NCBI RefSeq assembly: GCF_018128065.1
Contig: NZ_CP072359.1
Coordinates: forward strand, 930,001 to 994,000
Length of the DNA stretch: 64,000 nt
Origin: Prevotella melaninogenica
GTDB taxonomy: Bacteria; Bacteroidota; Bacteroidia; Bacteroidales; Bacteroidaceae
Direction of reading: 5' to 3'
This document shows, piece by piece, positions 8,521-17,137 of the stretch. How positions within the stretch are numbered: the first letter of the stretch is position 1; each line of letters opens with the position of its first letter. The notes below the pieces were generated by a model. It was given only the letters and a program-made list of their open reading frames with translations. It did not search any database and was not told where the DNA came from. A program made the position numbers and the translations under genes.

Positions 8521-9171
8521 ATGGGTAAAGTAAAAGTTAAGAAGAGTGACACCTTTATCGACATGACGCCTATGTCAGACGTTATGACCCTGCTGCTTAC
8601 CTTCTTCATGCTGACATCTACGTTCGTTAAGAACGAGCCAGTGAAGGTAAATACTCCAGGTTCTGTGTCTGAAACAAAGGTGCCTGAGAATGGTGTCCTG
8701 ACAATTCTCGTTAGTCCTCAAAAAGGACCTAATGGAACGCCTACTGGCGAAGGCCAGGTTTTCTTGAGCTACGATAATACCAATGAGTTGGGGCAAATCG
8801 TAGACAATATGGGCGTAACATTGACTCCTGCACAGAAGAAAACTTTTGTTGCTGAGTCTACATTTGGTGCTCCACTCGATAAGCTGGCTGCTTATTTATC
8901 TAAGCCAGCAGCAGAGCGTGGCAAAGAACTCCCTAAGATGGGTATTCCTCTCGATAGTATCCAAGGACAGGAGATGACTGAGTTCCAGCAGTGGGTTAAC
9001 GCAGCCCGCCAAGTGAACCCTAAGGTTAGACTTGCTATCAAGTCAGACGCAGATTCTCCTTATGGTACCGTTAAGAAGGTAATGAGCGAACTCCAAGATA
9101 TGGATGAGAGCCATTACTATATGATCACACAGTTGGACGCTAAAAAGGCTGCACAAGCAGCTAATAAGTAA
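8521..9171 (+). CDS. exbD: ExbD/TolR biopolymer transport protein (first copy)
   Basis: The 216-residue protein has one N-terminal transmembrane helix (about residues 18-38) and a periplasmic domain. The helix contains the proton-carrying aspartate in the family motif: here D20 in MTPMSDVMTLLLTFFML, equivalent to the invariant aspartate of ExbD/TolR. The periplasmic part is longer than in E. coli ExbD (141 residues). It contains a long insertion before the last segment (KVRLAIKSDADSPYGTVKKVM), which matches the ExbD peptidoglycan/TonB-contact fold. A second exbD follows, as is usual in Bacteroidetes. Confidence 0.93.
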   Translation: MGKVKVKKSDTFIDMTPMSDVMTLLLTFFMLTSTFVKNEPVKVNTPGSVSETKVPENGVLTILVSPQKGPNGTPTGEGQVFLSYDNTNELGQIVDNMGVTLTPAQKKTFVAESTFGAPLDKLAAYLSKPAAERGKELPKMGIPLDSIQGQEMTEFQQWVNAARQVNPKVRLAIKSDADSPYGTVKKVMSELQDMDESHYYMITQLDAKKAAQAANK

Positions 9172-9183
9172 GGAGATCAAAGT

Positions 9184-9870
9184 ATGGAAATGATGGATAC
9201 AGGAAAAGGAGGCGGCAAGCAGAAGAAGATGACCGTCCGCGTAGACTTTACGCCGATGGTAGATATGCTTATGTTGCTGATTACTTTCTTCATGCTTTGT
9301 ACTTCACTTAGCAAGCCTTCAACTATGGAGTTGACGATGCCAAGTAATGATAAAACTCAGAAAGAAAACCAGAAGAATGAAGCCAAAGAGTCACACTCTA
9401 TAACGATTTACATTGCTGATGGAGATAAAATCTTCTATGGTAATGGTAAGCCAGAGTATGATAACGCTAATTGGCTGAAGCCTGCCGACTGGAGTAACAC
9501 CCAGAGTGGTATTCGCTACGTTCTTCAGCATAAGCAAGTAGGTGACCCTTCTACAGGCGAGGCTATCACTATCCCTTATCAGGATATGGACATCGCTGTG
9601 AAGGAACTGAATCGTAAGAAACAGGAAAATCCAAAGGCTTATCCAGATAGTATTTATCAGTCTGAGTTGACTGCGATCAAAACTGGTACAATCAATGGCA
9701 AAAAGGTTTCAACCATGACTGTCATTATTAAACCAACTGATCAAGCATCTTATCGTCATTTGGTAGATATCCTCGATGAAATGCAGATTTCATATATTGG
9801 AACTTACGTCATTGACAAGCTGACAGACCAAGACAAGGCACTCTTAGCCAAGAAAGGTATCAAGGCTTAA
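9184..9870 (+). CDS. ExbD/TolR biopolymer transport protein (second copy)
   Basis: The 228-residue paralogue of the preceding gene keeps the key aspartate (D27 in DFTPMVDMLMLLITFFM) in its single membrane helix, followed by an elongated periplasmic domain. Two ExbD chains threading one ExbB pentamer could be a heterodimer here rather than the homodimer known from E. coli; that is inference. The start is well supported: a canonical Shine-Dalgarno AAGGAGAT (9170-9177) overlaps the stop codon of the first exbD and lies six bases before the ATG, suggesting translational coupling. Confidence 0.93.
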   Translation: MEMMDTGKGGGKQKKMTVRVDFTPMVDMLMLLITFFMLCTSLSKPSTMELTMPSNDKTQKENQKNEAKESHSITIYIADGDKIFYGNGKPEYDNANWLKPADWSNTQSGIRYVLQHKQVGDPSTGEAITIPYQDMDIAVKELNRKKQENPKAYPDSIYQSELTAIKTGTINGKKVSTMTVIIKPTDQASYRHLVDILDEMQISYIGTYVIDKLTDQDKALLAKKGIKA

Positions 9871-9904
9871 TCACTGATTCGTAAACAATTAAAGAAAGAA
9901 AACA

Positions 9905-10786
9905 ATGGCAAAAATAGATTTATGCGATCCTAAATGGGTCGACATGGTGTTCGCCGACAAGAACAAGGAGTACGGTGCATACAAGCTTCGTAAAACTGTT
10001 TCTCAGCGTAACATCAAGGCGTTAGCTATTCTGCTTTGTGCTGCATTCCTCGGTGGTGGTTACTTAGCATATCAGATTAAGAAGCACAACGATGAATTAG
10101 CTGCCCAAGCGGCTTATGCAGCTAAGATGGAATTGGCAGCTCTTGAACAGGCTAAGAAAGATCAGGCTGAACGTAAGAAGCAGCAGAAGAAGGAAGAGCC
10201 TAAGAAGATTGAACCAGAGAAGGTTGTTCCCGAAACTCGTGCAACTGTTAAATTTACTGCCCCTGTCATCAAGGATGATAAGGACGTAAAGGAAGAGATG
10301 CCTCCAATGGTCAAGATGAACAAGGAGACCAAGGCTGTCGGTGTTGAGAACAAGGAGGGTACGGAAGACCGTACTGAAACTGCAGCTCGTAGCACCGTAG
10401 CTACTCCAGAACAGATTGTACCAAAGATTGAGAAGCCTGTTGTAGAAGCACCAAAGCCAGAGCCAAAAGAGGACGTTGAGAAAAAGGTCTTCACAGTGGC
10501 AGAGGTTATGCCTTCATTCCCTAATGTAAATGCTTGGTTGGCTTCACATATCCAATACCCAGCAGTTGCAGCAGAGAATGGTGTGCAGGGACGTGTTATC
10601 GTTAAGTTCGTTGTAGGACGTGATGGTAGCGTTAGTCAGGCACAGATTGTTCGTGGTGTTGACCAGGCACTCGACCGTGAGGCACTTCGTGTTGTTAACA
10701 GCATGCCAAAGTGGTCTCCAGGTATGAACAATGGTCAGCCAGCAAACGTTTGGTTCACTCTCCCTATTACTTTCAAACTGCAGTAA
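9905..10786 (+). CDS. tonB: TonB energy transducer
   Basis: The 293-residue protein has a short cytoplasmic N-terminus, one membrane helix near residues 37-57, a long Lys/Glu/Pro-rich periplasm-spanning linker (about 70-200) and a C-terminal TonB domain (about 205-293). The domain carries the signature YPAVAAENGVQGRVIVKFVVGRDGSV and ends in WFTLPITFKL. It couples the ExbB/ExbD proton flow to outer-membrane receptors such as the SusC-type proteins in this window. It directly follows the two exbD genes and precedes a PstS-like lipoprotein gene by 13 bases. Confidence 0.96.
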   Translation: MAKIDLCDPKWVDMVFADKNKEYGAYKLRKTVSQRNIKALAILLCAAFLGGGYLAYQIKKHNDELAAQAAYAAKMELAALEQAKKDQAERKKQQKKEEPKKIEPEKVVPETRATVKFTAPVIKDDKDVKEEMPPMVKMNKETKAVGVENKEGTEDRTETAARSTVATPEQIVPKIEKPVVEAPKPEPKEDVEKKVFTVAEVMPSFPNVNAWLASHIQYPAVAAENGVQGRVIVKFVVGRDGSVSQAQIVRGVDQALDREALRVVNSMPKWSPGMNNGQPANVWFTLPITFKLQ

Positions 10787-10799
10787 AAGCAAATTTTAT

Positions 10800-11765
10800 A
10801 TGAAAAGATCCAGATTCTACATAACAGTAGGATTGATGTTATCCTTTGTGTTTCTTCTGTCTGCTTGCGGACAGGGGAAACGCAAGGACGGCAGAACAGA
10901 TACACCGACGTCAGGGACGATTAAGTTCGCCTCTGACGAAAGTTTTAGTCCTATTATAGAGGAATTGTTACAGAATTATCAGTTCCGCTACCCAGAAACT
11001 CACTTGTTGCCAATCTACACAGATGACAACAAAGGTATGCAACTGCTCCTCGACCAGAAAGTTAATCTTTTCTTTACTTCTCATGTGTTGAAGAAAGGAG
11101 AAGATGCTATGTTACGAGGGAAAGGTCCTATCCCAGCGGTTTTCCCGATAGGATATGATGGAATTGCTTTCATCGTTAACAATGCTAATGCAGACTCATG
11201 TATTACGGTTACCGATGTTAAGAAGATTCTCAGTGGTCAGATTACAAAATGGAATCAGTTGAACCCTAAGAATGATAAAGGGAATATTGAAGTTGTCTTT
11301 GATAACAAGGCTTCAGCAACATTGCATTATGTCGTTGACTCAATTTTAGGTGGAAAGAACATCAAGAGTGCGAACATCGTTGCCGCAAATAACAGTAAGT
11401 CGGTTGTTGACTATGTTCATAAAACTCCTAACGCCATAGGTGTTATTGGGTCAAATTGGTTGAACGACCATCGTGACTCAACAAACACAACTTTTAAGAA
11501 AGATATTAGAGTAGTTGGTCTTTCAAAGACTACAGTTGCTCAGCCTGCTAATAGTTGGCAGCCTTATCAGGCTTACCTGTTGGATGGAAGATATCCTTTC
11601 GTAAGAACTATTTATGCTATTGTGGCAGACCCACATAAAGCTTTGCCTTGGGCATTCGCAAACTTTGTAACCAATCCAATTGGTCAGAAGATTATCTTTA
11701 AGGCTGGTCTCTTACCTTATCGCGGAGAAATCAATATTCGTGAGGTTGAGGTGAAGACTGAATAG
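10800..11765 (+). CDS. PstS-like phosphate-binding lipoprotein
   Basis: The 321-residue product begins with a lipoprotein signal peptide; the lipobox LLSAC places the lipidated cysteine at C23. The rest resembles periplasmic phosphate-binding proteins of the PstS/PBP-like family (TIKFASDESFSPIIEELL, VTDVKKILSGQITKWNQL, IGVIGSNWL). I start at the ATG at 10800, just after the tonB stop, because the signal peptide begins there. No pstCAB permease genes accompany it. Its fixed position after exbB-exbD-exbD-tonB suggests that it serves, or senses for, the TonB system rather than a classical Pst transporter. The ligand is therefore unproven. Confidence 0.85.
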   Translation: MKRSRFYITVGLMLSFVFLLSACGQGKRKDGRTDTPTSGTIKFASDESFSPIIEELLQNYQFRYPETHLLPIYTDDNKGMQLLLDQKVNLFFTSHVLKKGEDAMLRGKGPIPAVFPIGYDGIAFIVNNANADSCITVTDVKKILSGQITKWNQLNPKNDKGNIEVVFDNKASATLHYVVDSILGGKNIKSANIVAANNSKSVVDYVHKTPNAIGVIGSNWLNDHRDSTNTTFKKDIRVVGLSKTTVAQPANSWQPYQAYLLDGRYPFVRTIYAIVADPHKALPWAFANFVTNPIGQKIIFKAGLLPYRGEINIREVEVKTE

Positions 11766-11953
11766 TTAAGTTATTGATAGCATTACTTGTAAATTATAGC
11801 AATAGAAGCGTAATATAAAGGAATTTATAAGTTTCTAAGACGTTTTCTTGCCACTTGCAGTGTATTTGTGCTTATAAAATTAAACTATATGCCATGATAG
11901 GCGTCTTAATTAATAATACTGTTTACTGAATTACAAATTAAAGGGTAAGAATT

Positions 11954-13369
11954 ATGAAAACAAAGAAATATTTGATAGCTGGAGCCTTGATGTTGGCAAT
12001 GTCAACTCCAGCAATGGCACAGGAAGTAGATTATGCAGTAGCACTTAAGCCTATCGTGGCTGCTATTGAGGCTGCACCAAACGATCCAAAGGCTGCTAAG
12101 GATCTCATTAAAGAGTATCAGAAGACCTTTAAGAAGAGTGAAGAGGCTATTGTTGCCTTGGGTAATGTATATCTTTTGCAGCGTAATTATGATGCAGCAA
12201 CAGAGATAGCAAATAATGTTATCAATAACAAGAAATTCAAAGGTAGTTTAGGTTATGTTCTTTTGGGCGATATTGCTGCTCTAAAGGATTCAATCGGTAA
12301 TGCTGGTGCAGCTGCAACACAGTATCAGAATGCGATTACTGTAGACCCACAGAATGTAGTAGCTTACGAGCGTTATGCAAAGGTTTTCCGCCATGTAAAC
12401 TCAAAGGTTGCTGTTCAGAAGCTCGAAGAACTTCGTAAGGTTAAGCCAGACTATCCTGTTGAGGCAACAGCAGCTGAGATTATGCTTAGCGATGGAAAGT
12501 ACAAGGATGCATTAGAGTGGTATGCTAAGGCTAACCCAGCTAATATGACAGAGGATAACTTCTATAACTATGGCTTTGCTGCTTACATCACTAAGGATTA
12601 TCAGAAGTCTTTGGATGTTGCGAAGCAGGGTTTGCAGAAATTTCCAAGCAGTGAGTATCTGAGTCGTATTGCTATGATGGCATCTGTTGAGTTGAAGGAT
12701 TATGCTTCAGCTGTCAACTATGGTAAGGTCGTATTTGCTGGTTCTGGTAAGAAAGTTGCTAACGACTACGATGTCTATGCAAAGGCACTCTGTGGTGCGC
12801 AGCAGTATGACGAGGCAATCAGCACTATCAATAAGGCACTTGAGGTTGATAAGAATAACGTTGAGCCTTTGAAGACATTAGCGTCTATCTATGCTGCACA
12901 GGGTAATGATGATAAGGCACTTGAGGTTCAGCAGGAGTATCTTTCAAAGAGTAAGAAAGCTACTAACAATGACTGGGCAACACTTGCTAACACTTACGTT
13001 GCTAAGGCAGAGGGCATAACAGATCGTGCTGCAAAGAACGAGGTTTTGGCAAAAGCACTTGATGTTTATGAGCAGATGGTTTCAAAGTTCCCAACTATTT
13101 CTGACTGGGTTTGGTTGAACCAAGCTAACGTTGCTCAGTTGATGAACGACCCAGATAAGGTAGCTGAAATCTATCAGAAGGTGGCTGATTATGAGGAGGC
13201 TAAGCCAACTCTCGATGAGGATAGCAAGAGTTATTTGGAGAACGTGTACTATGGTCTCGGCTACTATCACTCAAAGAAGGGTAATAAGCAGCTTGCTGAC
13301 GAGTACTTCAACAAGGTACTGAAGGTTAATCCTAACAATGAAGGTGCTAAGAAGGCTTTGGGTATGTAA
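11954..13369 (+). CDS. Exported TPR-repeat protein
   Basis: The 471-residue protein has a clean signal peptide (cleavage after residue 22 in PAMAQE) and then consists almost entirely of helical tetratricopeptide repeats. Clear repeats include IVALGNVYLLQRNYDAATEI, DYDVYAKALCGAQQYDEA and YYGLGYYHSKKGNKQLADEY. TPR arrays bind protein partners. A periplasmic TPR protein placed after an ExbBD-TonB-PstS unit is a recurrent Bacteroidales arrangement, so a scaffold or regulatory role for that complex is plausible but unproven. The gap to the preceding gene is 188 bases, so it may have its own promoter. A good terminator follows at 13398. Confidence 0.88.
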   Translation: MKTKKYLIAGALMLAMSTPAMAQEVDYAVALKPIVAAIEAAPNDPKAAKDLIKEYQKTFKKSEEAIVALGNVYLLQRNYDAATEIANNVINNKKFKGSLGYVLLGDIAALKDSIGNAGAAATQYQNAITVDPQNVVAYERYAKVFRHVNSKVAVQKLEELRKVKPDYPVEATAAEIMLSDGKYKDALEWYAKANPANMTEDNFYNYGFAAYITKDYQKSLDVAKQGLQKFPSSEYLSRIAMMASVELKDYASAVNYGKVVFAGSGKKVANDYDVYAKALCGAQQYDEAISTINKALEVDKNNVEPLKTLASIYAAQGNDDKALEVQQEYLSKSKKATNNDWATLANTYVAKAEGITDRAAKNEVLAKALDVYEQMVSKFPTISDWVWLNQANVAQLMNDPDKVAEIYQKVADYEEAKPTLDEDSKSYLENVYYGLGYYHSKKGNKQLADEYFNKVLKVNPNNEGAKKALGM

Positions 13370-13397
13370 TTATCTGAAACAATCATAAGAATAAGAG

Positions 13398-13428
13398 AGC
13401 GATGGTCATAATGACTATCGCTTTTTTT
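13398..13428 (+). terminator. Terminator of the exbB-tonB-TPR cluster
   Basis: An 11-bp stem with one G-T pair (AGCGATGGTCA / TGACTATCGCT, loop TAA) is followed by seven T. Confidence 0.9.
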
Positions 13429-13607
13429 GGTAATATGATGTGTTTAAAGTTATACTGTATTTTTAATCAACAGCTTTTGGATGTTTTCGACTCTTTGTGA
13501 CTCAGTAGGGAAATGGTAAGGAAATAGGATTCTTCCAAACGTTGAAATGATAATGATACCCAAATAAGAGTTTTTTACAAATAATACAAGAGTAGTTTTT
13601 GTTTTAG

Positions 13608-13692
13608 TTTGCTGTCATTTTTAACATTTCATGTATCTCTTTGGTATATAGCAGGTTAAGATGTCACTTCCTGTGACAGGAATGACAGCAAA
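13608..13692. repeat. Nested inverted repeat
   Basis: TTTGCTGTCATT (13608-13619) and AATGACAGCAAA (13681-13692) are a perfect 12-bp inverted pair. Just inside the right arm is a second palindrome, TGTCAC-TTCCT-GTGACA (13662-13678). TGTCA occurs four times counting both strands, which could mark a regulator site or a structured RNA end. Confidence 0.5.
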
Positions 13693-13842
13693 TTTATTTT
13701 GTGGTTTGAAGGGTAATACCGATGTAGACTGATTTGGGGTCAGCTGGAATTATAATTTTGATATATAATTTTCCTATTTACATTTGCGTTTTTAGTGTCT
13801 TATCCTATTCTTTAAAGAGTTGGTCTTGTCGTTTTCTTTCAT

Positions 13843-13908
13843 TGTGCAGGTGCTTAGCACATGATGTGCTGATGGTATACACCAATGGTGCGGGTGCTTA
13901 ACACCATT
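13843..13908. repeat. 22-bp palindromic repeat array, family 1, locus B
   Basis: Three full units start at 13843, 13865 and 13887, exactly 22 bp apart. They share the arms TGTGC/GGTGC and CAC(C/A)AT, and the first and third have the centre GGTGCTTA. The middle unit is the most diverged. Confidence 0.85.
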
Positions 13909-14389
13909 GTAAAGTGTTGTTTGTGCTTGACAAATCTGTTATAAGTAAAGTTGAAGTAGATGTCGAAGTTTGTTTATGTCTATGAGTTTGATGGCTCTAT
14001 GAAGAAGCTGCGTGTCATATGAGTTTTTTGTCAGTATTGTGCTTGAGGGTATTACTTACTATTAGGAAGGAAGCATATCACCTTGATTTCTAATATAAAC
14101 CATCGTTAGCATTATGCTTCCTTATCGTGTTACTCTAAGTTTCTCTATGTCCAATAGAGAGGGTCGAGTGTATTAGAGTCGTTTCATGTTTACGTATAAT
14201 GTCTGAGTTGAAAGGAAATGAAAGGCGTAAGTAATAAACTAATCAATCAAATCCTCTTGTTTACAAAGATAAGATAAAAATCTCAATGGTGCTTTCAAGA
14301 AAAGCGAAAATCATTGGTTTATAATGTATAAATTATCTTTTTATTCTTTTTCGTGAGGTTTAACCCATCTTTATCTCGTTAATTTTGTG

Positions 14390-14397
14390 TATCTTTG
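14390..14397 (+). promoter_or_regulatory. Candidate -7 element before the AmpG-like gene
   Basis: TATCTTTG matches TAnnTTTG; a clear -33 TTG is not seen. It leaves a leader of roughly 160 bases before the ATG at 14562. Confidence 0.45.
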
Positions 14398-14561
14398 TCA
14401 TCGTTTGAAAGGCTACAAAACTACGTATGTAGTGATGTTCGACTTGCCTACTTTACCCTACCTATTCCTTTTGGTTACAGGTTTGATGTTTCCTCTTAAA
14501 GGTCTGCTGAAAGTTAGCTGTGGAAAACGGACACCTTGCAAGCAATAATGATAATAACAGA

Positions 14562-15847
14562 ATGAAAACGCCAAAAGCAGTGAACACTGAACGAAAGATT
14601 AGTCCATGGGCATGGATACCTTCGCTTTATTTTGCAGAGGGTTTGCCTTATATTGCAGTAACCGTATTGTCCCTTCAAGTCTATATGCAGATGGGGCTGT
14701 CAGATGCCGAAGTGACCTTTTACACTTCATGGCTTTATCTTCCTTGGGTTATAAAGCCATTGTGGAGCCCTTTTCTTGATTTGATTAAGACGAAGCGGTG
14801 GTGGATTATCATTATGCAGATGCTTGTCGGGGCAGCTTTTGCTGGTGTTGCTTTTACCGTTAACACTTCGTTGTGGCTTCAGGGAACAATCTGTTTCTTC
14901 TGGTTATTGGCATTCAGTAGTGCTACACATGATGTTGTTGCCGACGGGTTCTATATGATGGGACTTAACCAGCACGAGCAGGCTTTTTTGTAGGTATTCG
15001 TTCCACTTTTTATCGTATTTCAATGGTTGTAGGCAAGGGCGGATTAATTGCGTTTGCAGGCTTTTTGCATAAGCAGTTTGATGTTCAGTGGACGTGGTCA
15101 CTTGTTTTCTATGGGTTGATGGCACTCTTTATGGGGCTTGCGCTCTATCATCGTTTTATTCTTCCACGCCCATCTGAAGATACTGATAAGGAACAGGTAT
15201 CTGCCGCTCAACTATTTCATAGCTTTGGGCAGACTTTTGTCTCTTTCTTCGAAAAAGAACAAGCATTGACAACTATCTGTTTTCTATTGCTTTTCCGCTT
15301 GCCAGAAGCATTGATTATTCCAATTTCTCAACTCTTCTTGCAGGCATCAAAAGCTAAAGGCGGATTGGCACTTTCAGAGATAGAATATGGTACGGTGAAT
15401 GGCGTTGTTGGTGTGGCTGGACTCTTGATTGGTGGTATAATTGGTGGAATGATGATTAGTCGTGATGGCTTGAAACGCTGGATATGGCCAATGACAGCAG
15501 CTATCACATTGCCCAACTTAGCCTACGTCTATTTGGCTTATATGCTTCCTGATAATGTAATCGCAATCAGTATAGCGGTTTTTATTGAGAATTTCGGTTA
15601 TGGTTTTGGCTTTAGTGCCTATATGCTCTTTATGATTTATTTCAGTCAAGGCGAACACAAGACCAGTCATTATGCTCTCTGTACGGGTTTTATGGCGTTG
15701 TCAATGATGATTCCAGGCTTGTTCGCGGGTGCCTTGGCACAGGCAGTAGGGTATAAATGGTTCTTTGTTATTGTGATGATTGTTTGTGTTCTTCCCTTCT
15801 TGGTGGCTCATCAGCTGCGAATTAATAAGGACTTCGGAAAGAAATAA
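14562..15847 (+). pseudogene. ampG: AmpG-like MFS permease, interrupted by a frameshift
   Basis: Two consecutive reading frames together encode one major-facilitator protein of the AmpG family, which imports cell-wall muropeptides through the inner membrane. The first part (to the TAG at 14991-14993) has the AmpG start WIPSLYFAEGLPYIAVTVLS and ends ...HEQAFL. The second part (frame resuming at 14990) begins VGIRSTFYRISMVVGKGG and runs to 15847. Joined, they give about 428 residues with about 12 membrane helices, a normal length. The break lies on six T at 14984-14989. One extra T would give the usual family wording QAFFVGIRSTFYR. Equally, a -1 slip on the heptamer T-TTT-TTG (14984-14990) gives the same downstream frame. 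It may therefore be a homopolymer sequencing error, a real mutation or a programmed frameshift. An in-frame GTG at 14520 is an alternative start. Confidence 0.8.
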
Positions 15848-15860
15848 CAGCTGGGCTGGG

Positions 15861-15881
15861 CTACGAGGCTGTGCCTCGTAG
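15861..15881. other. 9-bp perfect hairpin between convergent genes
   Basis: CTACGAGGC - TGT - GCCTCGTAG forms a perfect stem with a three-base loop, 13 bases after the AmpG-like stop. It lacks a T run on either strand, so it is a weak terminator candidate. Confidence 0.5.
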
Positions 15882-15934
15882 TAGCGGACCATGGGTGAGG
15901 ATTTGATGAATCATGAGAGAGGGAAGGGAGAACC

Positions 15935-16939
15935 TTAGGTGGGGATTTCTTTTAGCAGAATCTCAATAAGGCGAGGCAAGGCGTAGTTATCAAGGCTTTG
16001 CCTTTTAATCCAGATGAAGTCTGAGGGTAGTTGTGGGCGCGACTTTGGTTGCCAAAGATAGATGTCAGCAAGGAGAATTTGATGAGTAAGAATGTGTTTT
16101 ATCCCTTTTTGTAATAGTTGCGCTTCTGTTTCCCACACATTGTTAGTAGCAGATGTAAGCTGTTCTGCTTGTGGAAGTTCCCATAATCCCTGCCAAATAT
16201 CACCTGCACCACGTTGGTGGATAGCTAATTCTCCTTCATATTCAATATACAGATAGGTGAAATGACGTTCTCGTTGTTTCACCTTCTTGCTCTTTACGGG
16301 TAGTTCATTCATACGTTGTTCACGGAAAGCAATGCAGGTTTCGCATAGTGGACAAGTTGTGCAAGATGGAGAAGATGGTGTACACTGAATGGCACCAAAG
16401 TCCATTATAGCTTCGTTGTAATCAGCTGGTTCGCTTGTTGGCAAAAGAGATTGAGCAAGTGTTTGAAACTCTTTTTTTCCTTCGGTGCTGTCAATAGCTG
16501 TGGTAATTCCATAATAACGAGAAAGTACACGATAGACATTGCCATCCACTACGGCTACAGGTTGACCAAAGGCAATAGAAGCAATGGCAGCAGCCGTATA
16601 GTCCCCTACACCTTTTAGTGTCTTTAATTCCTTGAAAGTCTGTGGGAACCCACCTAATTCAACTACCTGCTGTGCAGCTTTGTGGAGGTTTCTCGCACGA
16701 GAGTAGTAGCCCAAGCCCTGCCAAGCTTTTAGCACCTCGTCCTCTGTGGCGGCTGCAAGATTGTTGACAGTAGGCCATTGCGCTATAAAACGTTCCCAAT
16801 AACTCATGCCCTGTGCGATGCGAGTTTGTTGTAGAATGACTTCACTAAGCCAAATAGCGTATGGGTCATTTGTTTCTCGCCAAGGCAGAGAACGTCCGTT
16901 ATTTTTGAACCATTGAAGAAGTGTTGCTGCGAAATTCAT
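15935..16939 (-). CDS. mutY: A/G-specific adenine DNA glycosylase
   Basis: The 334-residue base-excision repair enzyme removes adenine mispaired with 8-oxoguanine. The N-terminal region has the helix-hairpin-helix LKGVGDYTAAAIASIAFG with the catalytic aspartate shortly after in VAVVDGNVYRVLSR. The iron-sulfur loop has the MutY spacing Cx6Cx2Cx5C (CTPSSPSCTTCPLCETC). The C-terminal part (about 225-334) is the NUDIX-like 8-oxoG recognition domain. The start is fixed by the conserved beginning (LLQWFKNNGRSLPWRETNDPY). A -7 element lies only four bases upstream of the ATG, predicting a leaderless mRNA. Confidence 0.96.
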   Translation of the reverse strand: MNFAATLLQWFKNNGRSLPWRETNDPYAIWLSEVILQQTRIAQGMSYWERFIAQWPTVNNLAAATEDEVLKAWQGLGYYSRARNLHKAAQQVVELGGFPQTFKELKTLKGVGDYTAAAIASIAFGQPVAVVDGNVYRVLSRYYGITTAIDSTEGKKEFQTLAQSLLPTSEPADYNEAIMDFGAIQCTPSSPSCTTCPLCETCIAFREQRMNELPVKSKKVKQRERHFTYLYIEYEGELAIHQRGAGDIWQGLWELPQAEQLTSATNNVWETEAQLLQKGIKHILTHQILLADIYLWQPKSRPQLPSDFIWIKRQSLDNYALPRLIEILLKEIPT

Positions 16940-16943
16940 GGAA

Positions 16944-16951
16944 CAAAGGTA
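16944..16951 (-). promoter_or_regulatory. -7 element abutting the mutY start
   Basis: TACCTTTG on the minus strand ends four bases before the mutY ATG (spacer TTCC). Transcription from it would begin at or within a base or two of the start codon. No strict -33 TTG is visible. Confidence 0.55.
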
Positions 16952-16993
16952 GTTAAAAAGTAGAAAAAGAATGAAAAGTAACGTTGGGTTTTG

Positions 16994-17024
16994 TTGGTAA
17001 AATCATTATTATTTCCTATTTTTG
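16994..17024 (+). promoter_or_regulatory. Promoter of the small lipoprotein gene
   Basis: TTG at 16994-16996 and TATTTTTG at 17017-17024 are 20 bp apart, matching the -33/-7 consensus. The gene starts 114 bases further on. Confidence 0.65.
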
Positions 17025-17137
17025 CCACGACTATTACCCTTAAAGGGCGGTATTTGATGTTACTTTCGATATAGAAAGGTATTATAAGGACAAGCCAAAG
17101 ATAGGGAGAATAATTAAAAAAGTAGGAGTTATAAAAG

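Larger units (their letters stand above)
13429..14561. other. Long non-coding interval with inverted repeats and a 22-bp array
   Basis: More than 1.1 kb has no supported gene. It contains an inverted repeat (13608-13692), a family-1 22-bp array (13843-13908) and a -7 element (14390-14397) for the following permease gene. The rest is AT-rich without visible structure. Confidence 0.65.

Noticed and set aside
13843..13908. CRISPR array
   Set aside because: The 22-bp units are contiguous with no unique spacers, have only 2-3 units per site, and no cas genes are present.
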